Notes under the pieces: model-generated | Told to the model about the DNA's origin: nothing | Seen by the model: only the letters and a program-made list of their open reading frames with translations | Databases searched by the model: none | DNA from: JAATGA01 sp047605605 | GTDB lineage: Bacteria; Pseudomonadota; Alphaproteobacteria; Rhodobacterales; Rhodobacteraceae | Direction of reading: 5' to 3' | Assembly: GCA_047605605.1 (NCBI GenBank) | Contig: JASGFG010000059.1 | Span: 1-25,799, forward strand | DNA length: 25,799 nt | Part shown: piece after piece, positions 15,326-22,733 of the stretch | Position numbering within the stretch: the first letter of the stretch is position 1 | How the letters are laid out: every line of letters starts with the position of its first letter | Program-made: the position numbers and the translations under genes

Positions 15326-15952
15326 ATGGCCGAAGCAGAACGCCCGCAGATCACCCTCATCACTCCCCCGGCCTTCGACCCCGAGGAGTTCTCGCCACGC
15401 CTTGCCGCCGTGCTGGATGCGGCGGAAATCGCCTGCCTGCGCCTGTCGCTGGCCACGCGCGACCAGGATGCCCAGGCCCGCGCCGCCGATGCCTGCCGCG
15501 AGGTGGCCCATGCCCGCGACGTGGCCATCGTCATCGACAACCACCTGCTGCTGGTCGAACGCCTCGGCCTCGACGGCGTGCATCTGACCGACGGCGCCCG
15601 CAACGTCCGCAAGGCGCGCAAGGATCTGGGGGCCGATGCCATCGTCGGCGCCTTCTGCGGCACCACGCGCCACGAAGGCCTGTCGGCGGGCGAGGCCGGG
15701 GCGGATTATGTGGCCTTCGGTCCTGTGGGCGCCACCGCGCTCGGCACCGGGACGCAGGCCGACCACGACCTGTTCCAATGGTGGTCCGAGATGATCGAGG
15801 TTCCGGTGATCGCCGAAGGCGCCCTGACCCCCGATCTGGTCGCCCGCTTTGCCCCCGTCACCGATTTCTTCGGCGTGGGCGAGGAAATCTGGGCCGCAGA
15901 CGACCCCGCGGCGGAACTGCTGCGCCTGTTGAAACCGATTCTCCCGGCCTGA
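15326..15952 (+). CDS. Thiamine-phosphate-synthase-like (ThiE-like) TIM-barrel protein
   Basis: The 208-residue protein has the ThiE/TenI barrel pattern. AIVIDNHLLLVERLGLDGVHL at about 67-87 matches the IINDxxxLAxxxGADGVHL strand-loop. GAFCGTTRHEGLSAGEAGADYVAFGP matches GxSxHxxxEaxxAxxxGADYxxxGP. Several active-site positions differ: the N-terminal QxRxK pyrimidine/pyrophosphate site is absent (ACLRLSLATRD), IND reads IDN, the Gln after VHL is missing, and the phosphate loop AIGGI is AEGAL. It may therefore be a paralogue with another or no catalytic role rather than true ThiE. AAGGAA precedes the ATG. No thi genes or TPP riboswitch are nearby. Followed by intergenic element copy B. Confidence 0.8.
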   Translation: MAEAERPQITLITPPAFDPEEFSPRLAAVLDAAEIACLRLSLATRDQDAQARAADACREVAHARDVAIVIDNHLLLVERLGLDGVHLTDGARNVRKARKDLGADAIVGAFCGTTRHEGLSAGEAGADYVAFGPVGATALGTGTQADHDLFQWWSEMIEVPVIAEGALTPDLVARFAPVTDFFGVGEEIWAADDPAAELLRLLKPILPA

Positions 15953-15967
15953 CCGGCAACGCCCTTC

Positions 15968-16064
15968 CCCCTTCATCTTGGCCCAAATACCCTGCGTGGG
16001 GCGTCATCGGTTGCGCCATCGGTCCGAGCGACCGATGGACGCGGGAGGGGCGCAAAGCCCCTCC
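15968..16064 (+). repeat. Intergenic hairpin element, copy B, with an extra internal hairpin
   Basis: The first 29 bases (15968-15996), containing CTTCATCTTGGCCCAAATAC, are identical to copy C. A unique insert follows, containing a 9-bp perfect stem CCATCGGTC (16016-16024) / GACCGATGG (16030-16038). Then comes the family hairpin GGAGGGGC (16044-16051), loop GCAAA, GCCCCTCC (16057-16064). It lies between the convergent ThiE-like and chpT genes. Confidence 0.75.
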
Positions 16065-16095
16065 GGGGCCGGGCCTGCACGCGGCGCCCGCCGGA

Positions 16096-16686
16096 TCAAA
16101 AGCCGATCGTTACCACCTCGTCGCCCGTCTTCACGCCCAGCACCCGCCCCAGCCGCCCCGCCTGATCCGGCAAAAGCGCGAACTGCACCTGTGCCGGACC
16201 GACCTCGGCCGGGGCCTCGCTCCGCGCCAGCGGACCCCAAAGCGCCGGGTCCAGCCGCAGCTTGGCCGCCTGCGCCGTGATCCGCCACCCCTCGGCCACA
16301 ACGGAAATCCGCCCGCCAAAGGGCATGGCGCTTTCCAGACACATCAGCGCCAGAAAGGCCAGCTTCACCTCGGCCCGGGGCAGATCCGCCGGCCCGTCCC
16401 AGGCGACGGACAGCCGCCCGCCGCGCATCATGTCTGACAGGATGCCCGTCACCTCGGGCGCGCCGATCCGCTGGCCCTGACTCGCCGCACCGAAAGCCAC
16501 GCGGAAAAACCGGATCCGTGCATTCGCATGGGTCACGCTGTCGGCGATCAGCGCGATTTCCGGGCTTTTCGACGCCCCCTCCATCAGCAACAGCTCCACC
16601 CCGTTGCCGATCGCGCCGATCGGGCTGATAAGATCGTGGCAGATGCGCGATCCGATCAGGGCGGCAAGGTCGGGCGTTTCGGTCAT
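16096..16686 (-). CDS. chpT: Histidine phosphotransferase ChpT
   Basis: The 196-residue protein matches ChpT, the phosphotransferase that relays phosphate from hybrid kinase CckA to CtrA and CpdR in alphaproteobacteria. In Rhodobacterales this controls motility, gene-transfer agents and quorum-linked traits rather than viability. The helical hairpin SRICHDLISPIGAIGNGVELL carries the phosphorylated histidine H17. The rest forms a degenerate ATPase-like domain (EVKLAFLALMCLESAMPFGG, ISVVAEGWRITAQA) without nucleotide-binding boxes, as expected. The ATG at 16686 gives the usual length; there is no clear Shine-Dalgarno. The frame is open upstream, but that is antisense to the DUF3553 gene. Divergent from DUF3553 with only 21 bp between the start codons. 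Confidence 0.92.
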   Translation of the reverse strand: MTETPDLAALIGSRICHDLISPIGAIGNGVELLLMEGASKSPEIALIADSVTHANARIRFFRVAFGAASQGQRIGAPEVTGILSDMMRGGRLSVAWDGPADLPRAEVKLAFLALMCLESAMPFGGRISVVAEGWRITAQAAKLRLDPALWGPLARSEAPAEVGPAQVQFALLPDQAGRLGRVLGVKTGDEVVTIGF

Positions 16687-16707
16687 GGTATGGTCCGGGG
16701 GTTGGAA

Positions 16708-16881
16708 ATGAATGCGCTGCTGGAACCGGGAATGATCGTCAAACATCCGCAGCAGCCGGATTGGGGGCTGGGTCAGGTCCAGTCCAACATCGGCGGCCGC
16801 GTCACCGTGAATTTCGAGCACGCCGGCAAGGTCGTGATCGACAGCCGCCGGGTCGAGCTTTTGCCCGTCTTTGGCATGTGA
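16708..16881 (+). CDS. DUF3553 small protein
   Basis: The 57-residue protein (MNALLEPGMIVKHPQQPDWG at the start, then LGQVQSNIGGRVTVNFEHAG and KVVIDSRRVELL) matches the DUF3553 family of very small alphaproteobacterial proteins. The pattern G-x-V-x-H...WGLGQV...VxFxxxGxKxxxxxxxxLxxL also recalls the Tudor-like C-terminal domain of UvrD/PcrA helicases and CarD-type RNA polymerase binders; this likeness is my inference. The function is unknown; a nucleic-acid or RNA polymerase partner is possible. The ATG at 16708 is 21 bp from the chpT start on the other strand, so its promoter must overlap chpT. Confidence 0.88.
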   Translation: MNALLEPGMIVKHPQQPDWGLGQVQSNIGGRVTVNFEHAGKVVIDSRRVELLPVFGM

Positions 16882-16938
16882 CGATCATGTCGCACACCTT
16901 TAAGTTGAAATGCAACAGCCTGCGGCCTGCCGTCGCGG

Positions 16939-16967
16939 TTGCAAACCGGCGGGTCCGACCGTAAGAC
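16939..16967 (+). promoter_or_regulatory. Possible promoter of olsB-olsA
   Basis: TTGCAA (16939-16944), 17-nt spacer and TAAGAC (16962-16967) lie in the 117-bp gap before olsB. The expected start near 16974 leaves a 25-nt leader. In Sinorhizobium the ornithine-lipid genes are induced by phosphate limitation, but I do not see a clear Pho box here. Confidence 0.35.
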
Positions 16968-16998
16968 AGCGGCCATCCGTCCCAGCCCCGGACCAGGA

Positions 16999-17781
16999 AT
17001 GATCGCCGACGATCCCGCCTTTACCTTGCGACTTGCGCAGGACGACCGCGACCTTCGCGCGGCGCAGCGTCTCCGCTATGAGGTGTTCGTGCAGGAACTG
17101 GGCGGCGATGGCGATCTGGTCGACCACGAGGCACGGCTGGAAAAGGACGCATTCGATCCGTTCTTCGATCACCTGCTGCTGATCGACAGCCGCCGCGACC
17201 CGGAAAAGCTTCAGGATGTGGTGGGCGTCTATCGCCTGCTGCCCTCGGACCGGATGGCTCAGGCGGGCCGGTTCTATTCGGACACCGAATTCGACCTGAC
17301 GCCGCTGATCGCCTCGGGGCGCAGGCTGCTGGAACTGGGGCGCTCCTGCGTCGCCGCCGATTATCGCGGCGGGACGGCGATGTTCCACCTGTGGAATGCG
17401 CTGGCCGAATATGTGCTGGAACGCGAGATCGAGATCCTGTTCGGCGCCGCCAGCTTCCACGGCACCGACATCGCCACCCTGGCCGAGCCGCTGTCCTACC
17501 TCTATCACCACCACCTCGCCCCCGAGGCCCTGCGCGTCCGCGCCCGCCCACCCCACCGGCAAGAGATGGATCTGGTTCCCGAGCGCCGTATCGACCGGCG
17601 CGCGGCCATGGTCGGCACGCCCGCGCTGATCAAGGCGTATCTGCGCCTTGGCGGCTTTGTCGGCGACGGGGCGTGGACCGACCGCGACTTCAACACCACC
17701 GATGTCTGTCTGGTGATGGACACCGCGCGGATGTCGGCCAAGCATCGCGACTTCTATACCCGCAAGCAGGCGCGGGGATGA
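16999..17781 (+). CDS. olsB: L-ornithine N-alpha-acyltransferase OlsB
   Basis: The 260-residue GNAT-fold protein transfers a 3-hydroxyacyl chain from acyl-ACP to ornithine, making lyso-ornithine lipid, a phosphorus-free membrane lipid. The family pattern is visible: DLRAAQRLRYEVFVQELGGDGD at the start, then HLLLIDSRR, VVGVYRLLPSDRM, then RLLELGRSCVAADYRGGTAMFHLWNALAEYV split over two strands, and IEILFGAASFHGTD. The C-terminal NTTDVCLVMDTARM is also typical. OlsA overlaps the stop by 4 nt (ATGA), the normal olsBA order, which supports the assignment. The ATG at 16999 is preceded directly by AGGA with almost no spacing, so translation initiation may be unusual or the true start slightly different. 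Confidence 0.92.
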   Translation: MIADDPAFTLRLAQDDRDLRAAQRLRYEVFVQELGGDGDLVDHEARLEKDAFDPFFDHLLLIDSRRDPEKLQDVVGVYRLLPSDRMAQAGRFYSDTEFDLTPLIASGRRLLELGRSCVAADYRGGTAMFHLWNALAEYVLEREIEILFGAASFHGTDIATLAEPLSYLYHHHLAPEALRVRARPPHRQEMDLVPERRIDRRAAMVGTPALIKAYLRLGGFVGDGAWTDRDFNTTDVCLVMDTARMSAKHRDFYTRKQARG

Positions 17782-18593
17782 ACGACTGGCTGACGGCGCG
17801 CCGCGCGCCCGGCCGCATCGGCGCCGCCGGATGGCTGCGCCTCTGCCTGAAGGGCGCGCTGATCGGCGGCGTCACCTATGGCTGCCTCGTGCTGATGCTG
17901 GTCCTGCGGCTGGTGGAACGCCCCCTCTTCGGCCTGCGCCGGCCATGGACCCCGTGGATCACGCAATTCGTCTGCCGATTCACCCTGGCCGTGATGGGCC
18001 TGCGGCTGATCCTGCGAGGCCGGCCGTTGCGCGAACCCGGCGCCATGGTGGCCAATCATTCCGGCTGGATGGATATCTTCGCCCTGAACGCGGCGACGCG
18101 CCTCTACTTCGTCTCGAAATCCGAGGTGGCGGGCTGGCCCGGCATCGGCTGGCTGGCCCGCGCGACCGGCACCGTCTTCATCACCCGCAAGGGGACCGAA
18201 GCCAAGGTCCAGCAGGCTGTGTTCGAGGAAAGGCTGACCGCCGGCCACCACCTGATGTTCTTCCCCGAGGGCACCAGTTCCGACAGCCGCCGGGTGCTGC
18301 CGTTCAAATCCACGCTCTTCGCCGCCTTCTTCGCCCCCGCCCTGCGCGACCGGCTGATGGTGCAGCCCGTCACCGTCATCTGGCACGCCCCGCCCGGACA
18401 GGACGGCCGCTTTTACGGCTGGTGGGGCGACATGGATTTCGGCCCGCATCTGGCCGAGGTTCTGGCAACCCCCCGCCAAGGCCGCGTCGAGGTGATCTTC
18501 CACCCCCCGCTGCGCGTCGCGGATTTCCCCGACCGCAAGGCGCTGTCCGCCGCGGCCGAGGCCGCGGTGCGCAAACACCATCCCGACGCCTGA
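17778..18593 (+). CDS. olsA: Lyso-ornithine lipid O-acyltransferase OlsA (PlsC family)
   Basis: The 271-residue protein is a PlsC-type acyltransferase that adds the second acyl chain to lyso-ornithine lipid at the inner membrane. After a short N-terminus, one membrane segment (GALIGGVTYGCLVLMLVLRLV) anchors it. The catalytic motif NHSGWMD (NHx4D) lies near residue 92, and the glycerol/acceptor motif FPEGTSSD near 165. Some OlsA proteins also make phosphatidic acid, which cannot be excluded. It starts within the olsB stop codon (ATGA overlap), so translation is coupled. Intergenic hairpin element copy C follows the stop by about 20 nt. Confidence 0.93.
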   Translation: MNDWLTARRAPGRIGAAGWLRLCLKGALIGGVTYGCLVLMLVLRLVERPLFGLRRPWTPWITQFVCRFTLAVMGLRLILRGRPLREPGAMVANHSGWMDIFALNAATRLYFVSKSEVAGWPGIGWLARATGTVFITRKGTEAKVQQAVFEERLTAGHHLMFFPEGTSSDSRRVLPFKSTLFAAFFAPALRDRLMVQPVTVIWHAPPGQDGRFYGWWGDMDFGPHLAEVLATPRQGRVEVIFHPPLRVADFPDRKALSAAAEAAVRKHHPDA

Positions 18594-18613
18594 CCCAACC
18601 CTGCCTCCGCCCG

Positions 18614-18674
18614 CCCCTTCATCTTGGCCCAAATACCCTGCGGGGAGGTCCGGAGGGGCGCAAAGCCCCTCCGG
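18614..18674 (+). repeat. Intergenic hairpin element, copy C
   Basis: A 29-base leader (18614-18642) identical to that of copy B is followed after 7 bases by the perfect hairpin CCGGAGGGGC (18650-18659), loop GCAAA, GCCCCTCCGG (18665-18674). It lies between the convergent olsA and proA genes and ends 22 nt before the proA stop. Confidence 0.8.
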
Positions 18675-18696
18675 GCGCCGGGCCGGATCGCAGGTC

Positions 18697-19953
18697 TCAG
18701 CGGATTGTCCCGTCGCCCGTCACCAGATACTTGAAGCTGCACAGCTGTTCCGCCCCGACCGGCCCGCGCGCGTGCAGCTTGCCGGTGGCGATGCCGATCT
18801 CGGCGCCCATGCCGAACTCGCCGCCGTCGGCGAACTGGGTCGAGGCATTGCGCATCAGGATCGCCGAATCGAGCTGCTGAAAGAATTTCCCGGCCGCCTC
18901 GTCATTCTCGGTCAGGATCGCCTCGGTATGCTGGCTGCCGTATTTGCGGATATGGGCGATCGCCTCGTCCACGCCATCGACCAGCCTGGCCGCGATGATC
19001 ATGTCCAGAAACTCGCGCCCGAAATCCTCGGGCGCGGCCCGCACCGTGCCGGGGATCTTCAACAACTCGCCCTCGGTGCGCACCTCGACCCCGGCGCGGA
19101 TCAGATCCTCGATCAGCACACCCCCGTGCTGCGTATAGAACCGCCAGTCGATCAGCAGGCATTCGGCCGACCCGCAGATGCCCGTGCGCCGGGTCTTGGC
19201 GTTCAGCACGACGCGGCGCGCCTTTTCCAGATCGGCGTCCTTGTCGGCATAGACGTGGCAGATGCCTTCCAGATGCGCAAAGACCGGCACCCGCGCCTCG
19301 GCCTGAACCAGCCCGACCAGACCCTTGCCGCCGCGCGGCACGATCACGTCGATATGGTCCACCGCGGTCAGCATGGCAGAAACCATCGCCCGGTCGCGCG
19401 TCGGGACCAACTGGATCGCCGCCTCGGGCAGATGCGCCTCGCGCAGGCCCTGCACCATGCAGTCGTGAATGATTTCCGAGGTGTGAAAGCTTTCCGACCC
19501 GCCGCGCAGGATCACCGCATTGCCGGATTTGAGGCACAGCGCCCCGGCATCCGCCGTCACGTTCGGGCGGCTTTCATAAATGACGCCGATCACCCCCAAG
19601 GGCGTCGCGACCCGCTGGATGTGCAGCCCGTTCGGCCGGTCCCATTCGGCCAGCACCCGGCCCACGGGGTCCTTCTGCTCGGCGATGGAGCGCAGGCCGT
19701 CGACGATGCCGCGAATCCGGTTCTCGTCCAGCTTCAGCCGGTCCAGCATGGCGGGCGAAAGGCCCTTTTCGGCAGCCAGATCCATGTCGATGCAATTGGC
19801 ATCCAGAATCTCGTCCCGCCGGTCCCAGACCGCCGCCGCCGCCGAGACCAGCGCCGCCGCCTTGCGCTCGGACGAGGCGCAGGCCAGTTCCGCCGCCGCC
19901 GCGCGGGCCTTGGCGCCGATTTCCGCCATCAGATCCGTGATCTGCCCGTCCAT
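18697..19953 (-). CDS. proA: Gamma-glutamyl phosphate reductase ProA
   Basis: The 418-residue protein reduces gamma-glutamyl phosphate with NADPH to glutamate semialdehyde, the second step of proline synthesis. It is an aldehyde-dehydrogenase-fold enzyme. Visible motifs are VATPLGVIGVIYESRPNVT, LKSGNAVILRGGSES, VIVPRGGKGLV and the catalytic cysteine C260 in RRTGICGSAECLL. The length is standard. The ATG at 19953 follows AAGGAGAG; a GTG five codons earlier lies upstream of that ribosome site and is unlikely. It follows proB after 66 nt that contain two strong hairpins. Confidence 0.97.
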   Translation of the reverse strand: MDGQITDLMAEIGAKARAAAAELACASSERKAAALVSAAAAVWDRRDEILDANCIDMDLAAEKGLSPAMLDRLKLDENRIRGIVDGLRSIAEQKDPVGRVLAEWDRPNGLHIQRVATPLGVIGVIYESRPNVTADAGALCLKSGNAVILRGGSESFHTSEIIHDCMVQGLREAHLPEAAIQLVPTRDRAMVSAMLTAVDHIDVIVPRGGKGLVGLVQAEARVPVFAHLEGICHVYADKDADLEKARRVVLNAKTRRTGICGSAECLLIDWRFYTQHGGVLIEDLIRAGVEVRTEGELLKIPGTVRAAPEDFGREFLDMIIAARLVDGVDEAIAHIRKYGSQHTEAILTENDEAAGKFFQQLDSAILMRNASTQFADGGEFGMGAEIGIATGKLHARGPVGAEQLCSFKYLVTGDGTIR

Positions 19954-19971
19954 CACCCTCTCCTTCACCCG

Positions 19972-20019
19972 GCGGAGTTTTGGAAAACTCCGCGCCCCGA
20001 TTTCTTCACAGAAATCGGG
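19972..20019 (-). other. Twin perfect hairpins between proB and proA
   Basis: In transcript order, directly after the proB stop, CCCGATTTCT/AGAAATCGGG (20019-19996) forms a 10-bp stem with a 4-nt loop. Two bases later GCGGAGTTTT/AAAACTCCGC (19993-19972) forms a 10-bp stem with a 2-nt turn. The proA ribosome site begins about 8 nt further on. Neither stem has a T tail, so they look like processing or stability elements rather than intrinsic terminators. Confidence 0.75.
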
Positions 20020-21150
20020 CTAGACCACCATGTCGTCGCGATGCACCAGCACCGACCGCCCCTCATACCCCAGGATGCCCGCAATATCGCCGCTGCGGTG
20101 CCCGGCAATCGCGCGCGCCTCGGCACTGGTATAGCGGACCAGCCCCTTGCCCAGCACCACGCCCTCGGGCGACAGGATCGCCACCGGCTCGCCCCGGCCA
20201 AATGTGCCGGTCACGCGCGTGACGCCCGCAGGCAACAGGCTTTTGCCGGCCAGAAGCGCACCGACCGCGCCGGCATCCAGAACCAACTCTCCCCGCGGTT
20301 TCATCGCATTGATCCAGCGCTTGCGCGCCTGCTGCGGGTCCGAGGCTGGCACGAACCACGTCCGGTTGGCCCCCTCGGCCAGCGCCCGCAGCGGGCGGTC
20401 GAACGACCCTTCCATGATCGCCATGGCACAGCCGCCCGCCACGGCGGTCTTGGCCGCCAGCAGCTTGGTCTTCATCCCGCCCTTGGAAAAGCCGGAAACC
20501 GGATCGCCCGCCATCGCCTCGATTTCCGGCGTGATGCGGTCCACCACGTCGAACCGCCGCGCCTCGGGGTCTTCCTTGGGATTGGCGGTATAGAACCCGT
20601 CCACATCCGACAGCAGGATCAGCTGATCGGCCCCCACCGTCACCGCGATCTGCGCCGCCAGCCGGTCGTTGTCGCCGAACCGGATTTCATCCGTCGCCAC
20701 GGTGTCATTCTCGTTGACGATGGGCACCACGCCCATCGACAGCAGGGTTTCCATCGTGGCCCGGCTGTTCAGATACCGCCGCCGGTCCTCGGTATCCTCC
20801 AGCGTCACCAGAACCTGCGCGGTGGTGATGCCATAGGGTTGCAACGCCTCTTCATAGGCGCGGGCCAGCTGGATCTGGCCGACCGCCGCAGCCGCCTGGC
20901 TCTGTTCCAGCGGCAGCGGCCCCAGCGGCAGGCCCAGCACCTTGCGCCCCAGGGCGATGGACCCGGAGGACACCAGCACCACATCGGCGCCGCGCCCGCG
21001 CGCCTCGGCCACATCGGCGGCCAGCCCGGCCAGCCAGCCGGCCTTCAATCCCGTGCTGCGATCGACCAGCAGGGCCGAGCCGATCTTGACGACCAACCGC
21101 CGCGCGCCCCGGACATCGGGGGCAAAGACCGTCTCGGTTACGGCTGCCAC
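20020..21150 (-). CDS. proB: Glutamate 5-kinase ProB
   Basis: The 376-residue protein phosphorylates glutamate with ATP, the committed and proline-inhibited step of proline synthesis. Residues 17-255 form the amino-acid-kinase domain: RLVVKIGSALLVD, VVLVSSGSIALG, VPIVNENDTVATDEIRFGDN and the GMKTKLLAAKTA region near 225. Residues from about 285 to 370 form a PUA domain, as in E. coli ProB. The start is a GTG at 21150 inside the end of obgE (13-nt overlap), with an excellent GAGGAGG at the right distance. It is followed by proA, so proB-proA are in one transcript with obgE. Confidence 0.97.
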   Translation of the reverse strand: MAAVTETVFAPDVRGARRLVVKIGSALLVDRSTGLKAGWLAGLAADVAEARGRGADVVLVSSGSIALGRKVLGLPLGPLPLEQSQAAAAVGQIQLARAYEEALQPYGITTAQVLVTLEDTEDRRRYLNSRATMETLLSMGVVPIVNENDTVATDEIRFGDNDRLAAQIAVTVGADQLILLSDVDGFYTANPKEDPEARRFDVVDRITPEIEAMAGDPVSGFSKGGMKTKLLAAKTAVAGGCAMAIMEGSFDRPLRALAEGANRTWFVPASDPQQARKRWINAMKPRGELVLDAGAVGALLAGKSLLPAGVTRVTGTFGRGEPVAILSPEGVVLGKGLVRYTSAEARAIAGHRSGDIAGILGYEGRSVLVHRDDMVV

Positions 21151-22157
21151 GGCCCTTCCTCCTCGACCACATCGCCCACGATCTCGCGGTGAAGCGCGCG
21201 CAACACGTCATTGATCCCCTTGCCCGTCACGCCCGAAATGGCGAACACCGGGCCACCGCTGGCCTTTTCCAGCGCCTTCTTGCGCGCGGAAATGGTCTTT
21301 GGGTCCAGCGCGTCGATCTTGTTCAGCGCGGTGATCCGTGGCTTGTCGCCCAACTCGTCCGCATAGGCCTCAAGCTCGTGCACGATGGTGCGGTAATCCT
21401 TGGTGATGGTCGAAGACGTGCCGTCCACCAGATGCAGCAGCACCTTGCAGCGTTCCACATGCGCCAGGAACTGCGTGCCCAGGCCGCGGCCCTCGCTGGC
21501 CCCTTCGATCAGGCCGGGAATATCGGCCATCACGAATTCCTGCCCGTCGATCCCCACCACGCCAAGGTTAGGGATCAGCGTGGTGAATGGATAATCCGCC
21601 ACCTTGGGCCGGGCATTCGACACCGCCGCCAGAAAGGTCGATTTCCCCGCATTCGGCAGGCCCACCAGCCCGGCATCGGCAATCAGCTTCAGCCGCAGCC
21701 AGATCGTGCGCTCGACCCCCTCTTGCCCCGGATTGGCGCGCCCCGGCGCCCGGTTGGTCGAGGATTTGAAATACAGGTTTCCGAACCCGCCATTGCCGCC
21801 CTTGGCCAGCAGCACCCGGTCGCCGGGGTTGACCAGATCGGCGATGACGGTTTCCTCGTCCTCGTCCAGGATCTCGGTTCCGGCGGGCACCTTCAGGATG
21901 ATGTCGTCACCGGATTTGCCGGTGCGCTGCGACCCCATGCCGGGCTGGCCGTTCTTGGCAAAGAAATGCTGCTGATAGCGAAAGTCGATCAGCGTGTTCA
22001 GGCTGTCCACCGCCTCGGCCCAGACCGAGCCGCCGCGCCCGCCGTCTCCGCCATCCGGTCCGCCGAATTCCACGAACTTTTCGCGCCGGAACGACACGCA
22101 GCCCGCGCCGCCGCCGCCCGAACGGATATAGACTTTGGCCAGGTCGAGGAATTTCAT
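21138..22157 (-). CDS. obgE: Obg-family GTPase ObgE/CgtA
   Basis: The 339-residue essential GTPase acts in 50S ribosome assembly and stress control. Residues 1-158 form the glycine-rich Obg fold (KVYIRSGGGGAGC, GGPDGGDGGRGG). The G domain shows G1 GLPNAGKS (166-173), G3 DIPGLIEGA (212-220), G4 NKID (279-282) and G5 SGV (308-310). The C-terminal extension is very short, ending EEEGPWQP, as in other alphaproteobacteria. The ATG at 22157 has AAGGAGCG upstream and overlaps the stop of the preceding GNAT gene (ATGA). proB begins before its stop. Neighbouring rplU-rpmA is a common association of obgE, here with acetyltransferases in between. Confidence 0.97.
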   Translation of the reverse strand: MKFLDLAKVYIRSGGGGAGCVSFRREKFVEFGGPDGGDGGRGGSVWAEAVDSLNTLIDFRYQQHFFAKNGQPGMGSQRTGKSGDDIILKVPAGTEILDEDEETVIADLVNPGDRVLLAKGGNGGFGNLYFKSSTNRAPGRANPGQEGVERTIWLRLKLIADAGLVGLPNAGKSTFLAAVSNARPKVADYPFTTLIPNLGVVGIDGQEFVMADIPGLIEGASEGRGLGTQFLAHVERCKVLLHLVDGTSSTITKDYRTIVHELEAYADELGDKPRITALNKIDALDPKTISARKKALEKASGGPVFAISGVTGKGINDVLRALHREIVGDVVEEEGPWQP

Positions 22158-22684
22158 GCGCGCCGCTCCTTGGGATTGGTCAGGCGATAGACCCAGGCAG
22201 GCGCCGGTGCAAGCCTTCCGCGGGATTCGTGGATTTCTTCGGCAACCCGGCTGAAACCGCAGGATTCCAGCACCCGCGCCGAAGCCGGGTTGTCGGTGAA
22301 CACGCCGGCGCGGATCGCGGGGGGATCGAAGCGGGCGAAAAGGAAGTCCGAGATCCCCCGGACCGCCGCTTTGGCGATGCCGCGTCCGGCAAACTCCGGG
22401 CGCAGGGCATAGAAGATTTCCGGCTCCTCGCCGCCCGTGGCGCCGATCCAGCCCGCCCATACGCCGCCCGCCTCGATGGCGATGCGGAACCGGCTGGTGC
22501 CCTGCCAGCGCCAGTCGTGGACGAAGGCCCGCGCCTCGGCCAGCGGCCAGTCGGTGGGAAAGATGAACAGCATCCGCGCCACCTCCGGTGCCGTGACCAG
22601 CGCGTGAAAGGCCGGGGCATCGGCATCGGTCATCGCCCGCAGGCGCAGGTCGGGGGCAAGGATCAGGGGCAGGTCGGTCATCAT
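22154..22684 (-). CDS. GNAT acetyltransferase (RimJ/RimL-like)
   Basis: The 176-residue protein is a GNAT N-acetyltransferase of the RimJ/RimL type. LRLRAMTDADAPAFHALVT is the first strand-helix, FYALRPEFAGRGIAKAAVRG is the acetyl-CoA loop (R/Q-x-x-G-x-G/A form), and GVFTDNPASARVLESCGFSR is the terminal motif. The substrate may be a protein N-terminus, perhaps a ribosomal protein given its place beside rplU-rpmA and obgE, but this is only inference. AAAAGGA precedes the ATG pair at 22684/22681. The stop overlaps the obgE start by ATGA, so translation of obgE is coupled to it. Confidence 0.9.
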   Translation of the reverse strand: MMTDLPLILAPDLRLRAMTDADAPAFHALVTAPEVARMLFIFPTDWPLAEARAFVHDWRWQGTSRFRIAIEAGGVWAGWIGATGGEEPEIFYALRPEFAGRGIAKAAVRGISDFLFARFDPPAIRAGVFTDNPASARVLESCGFSRVAEEIHESRGRLAPAPAWVYRLTNPKERRA

Positions 22685-22733
22685 CGGTCCTTTTCGCGGG
22701 CAGCGGCATCCTAACCCGGAAAGACCGGGGCCG

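Noticed and set aside
16880..16998. Pho box upstream of olsB
   Set aside because: No pair of CTGTCAT-like 7-mers with proper spacing could be seen, although phosphate control is known for ols genes in other species.
18772..21192. 806-codon plus-strand open frame
   Set aside because: Antisense to proA and proB; it exists because the complementary codons avoid stops. No domain sense.
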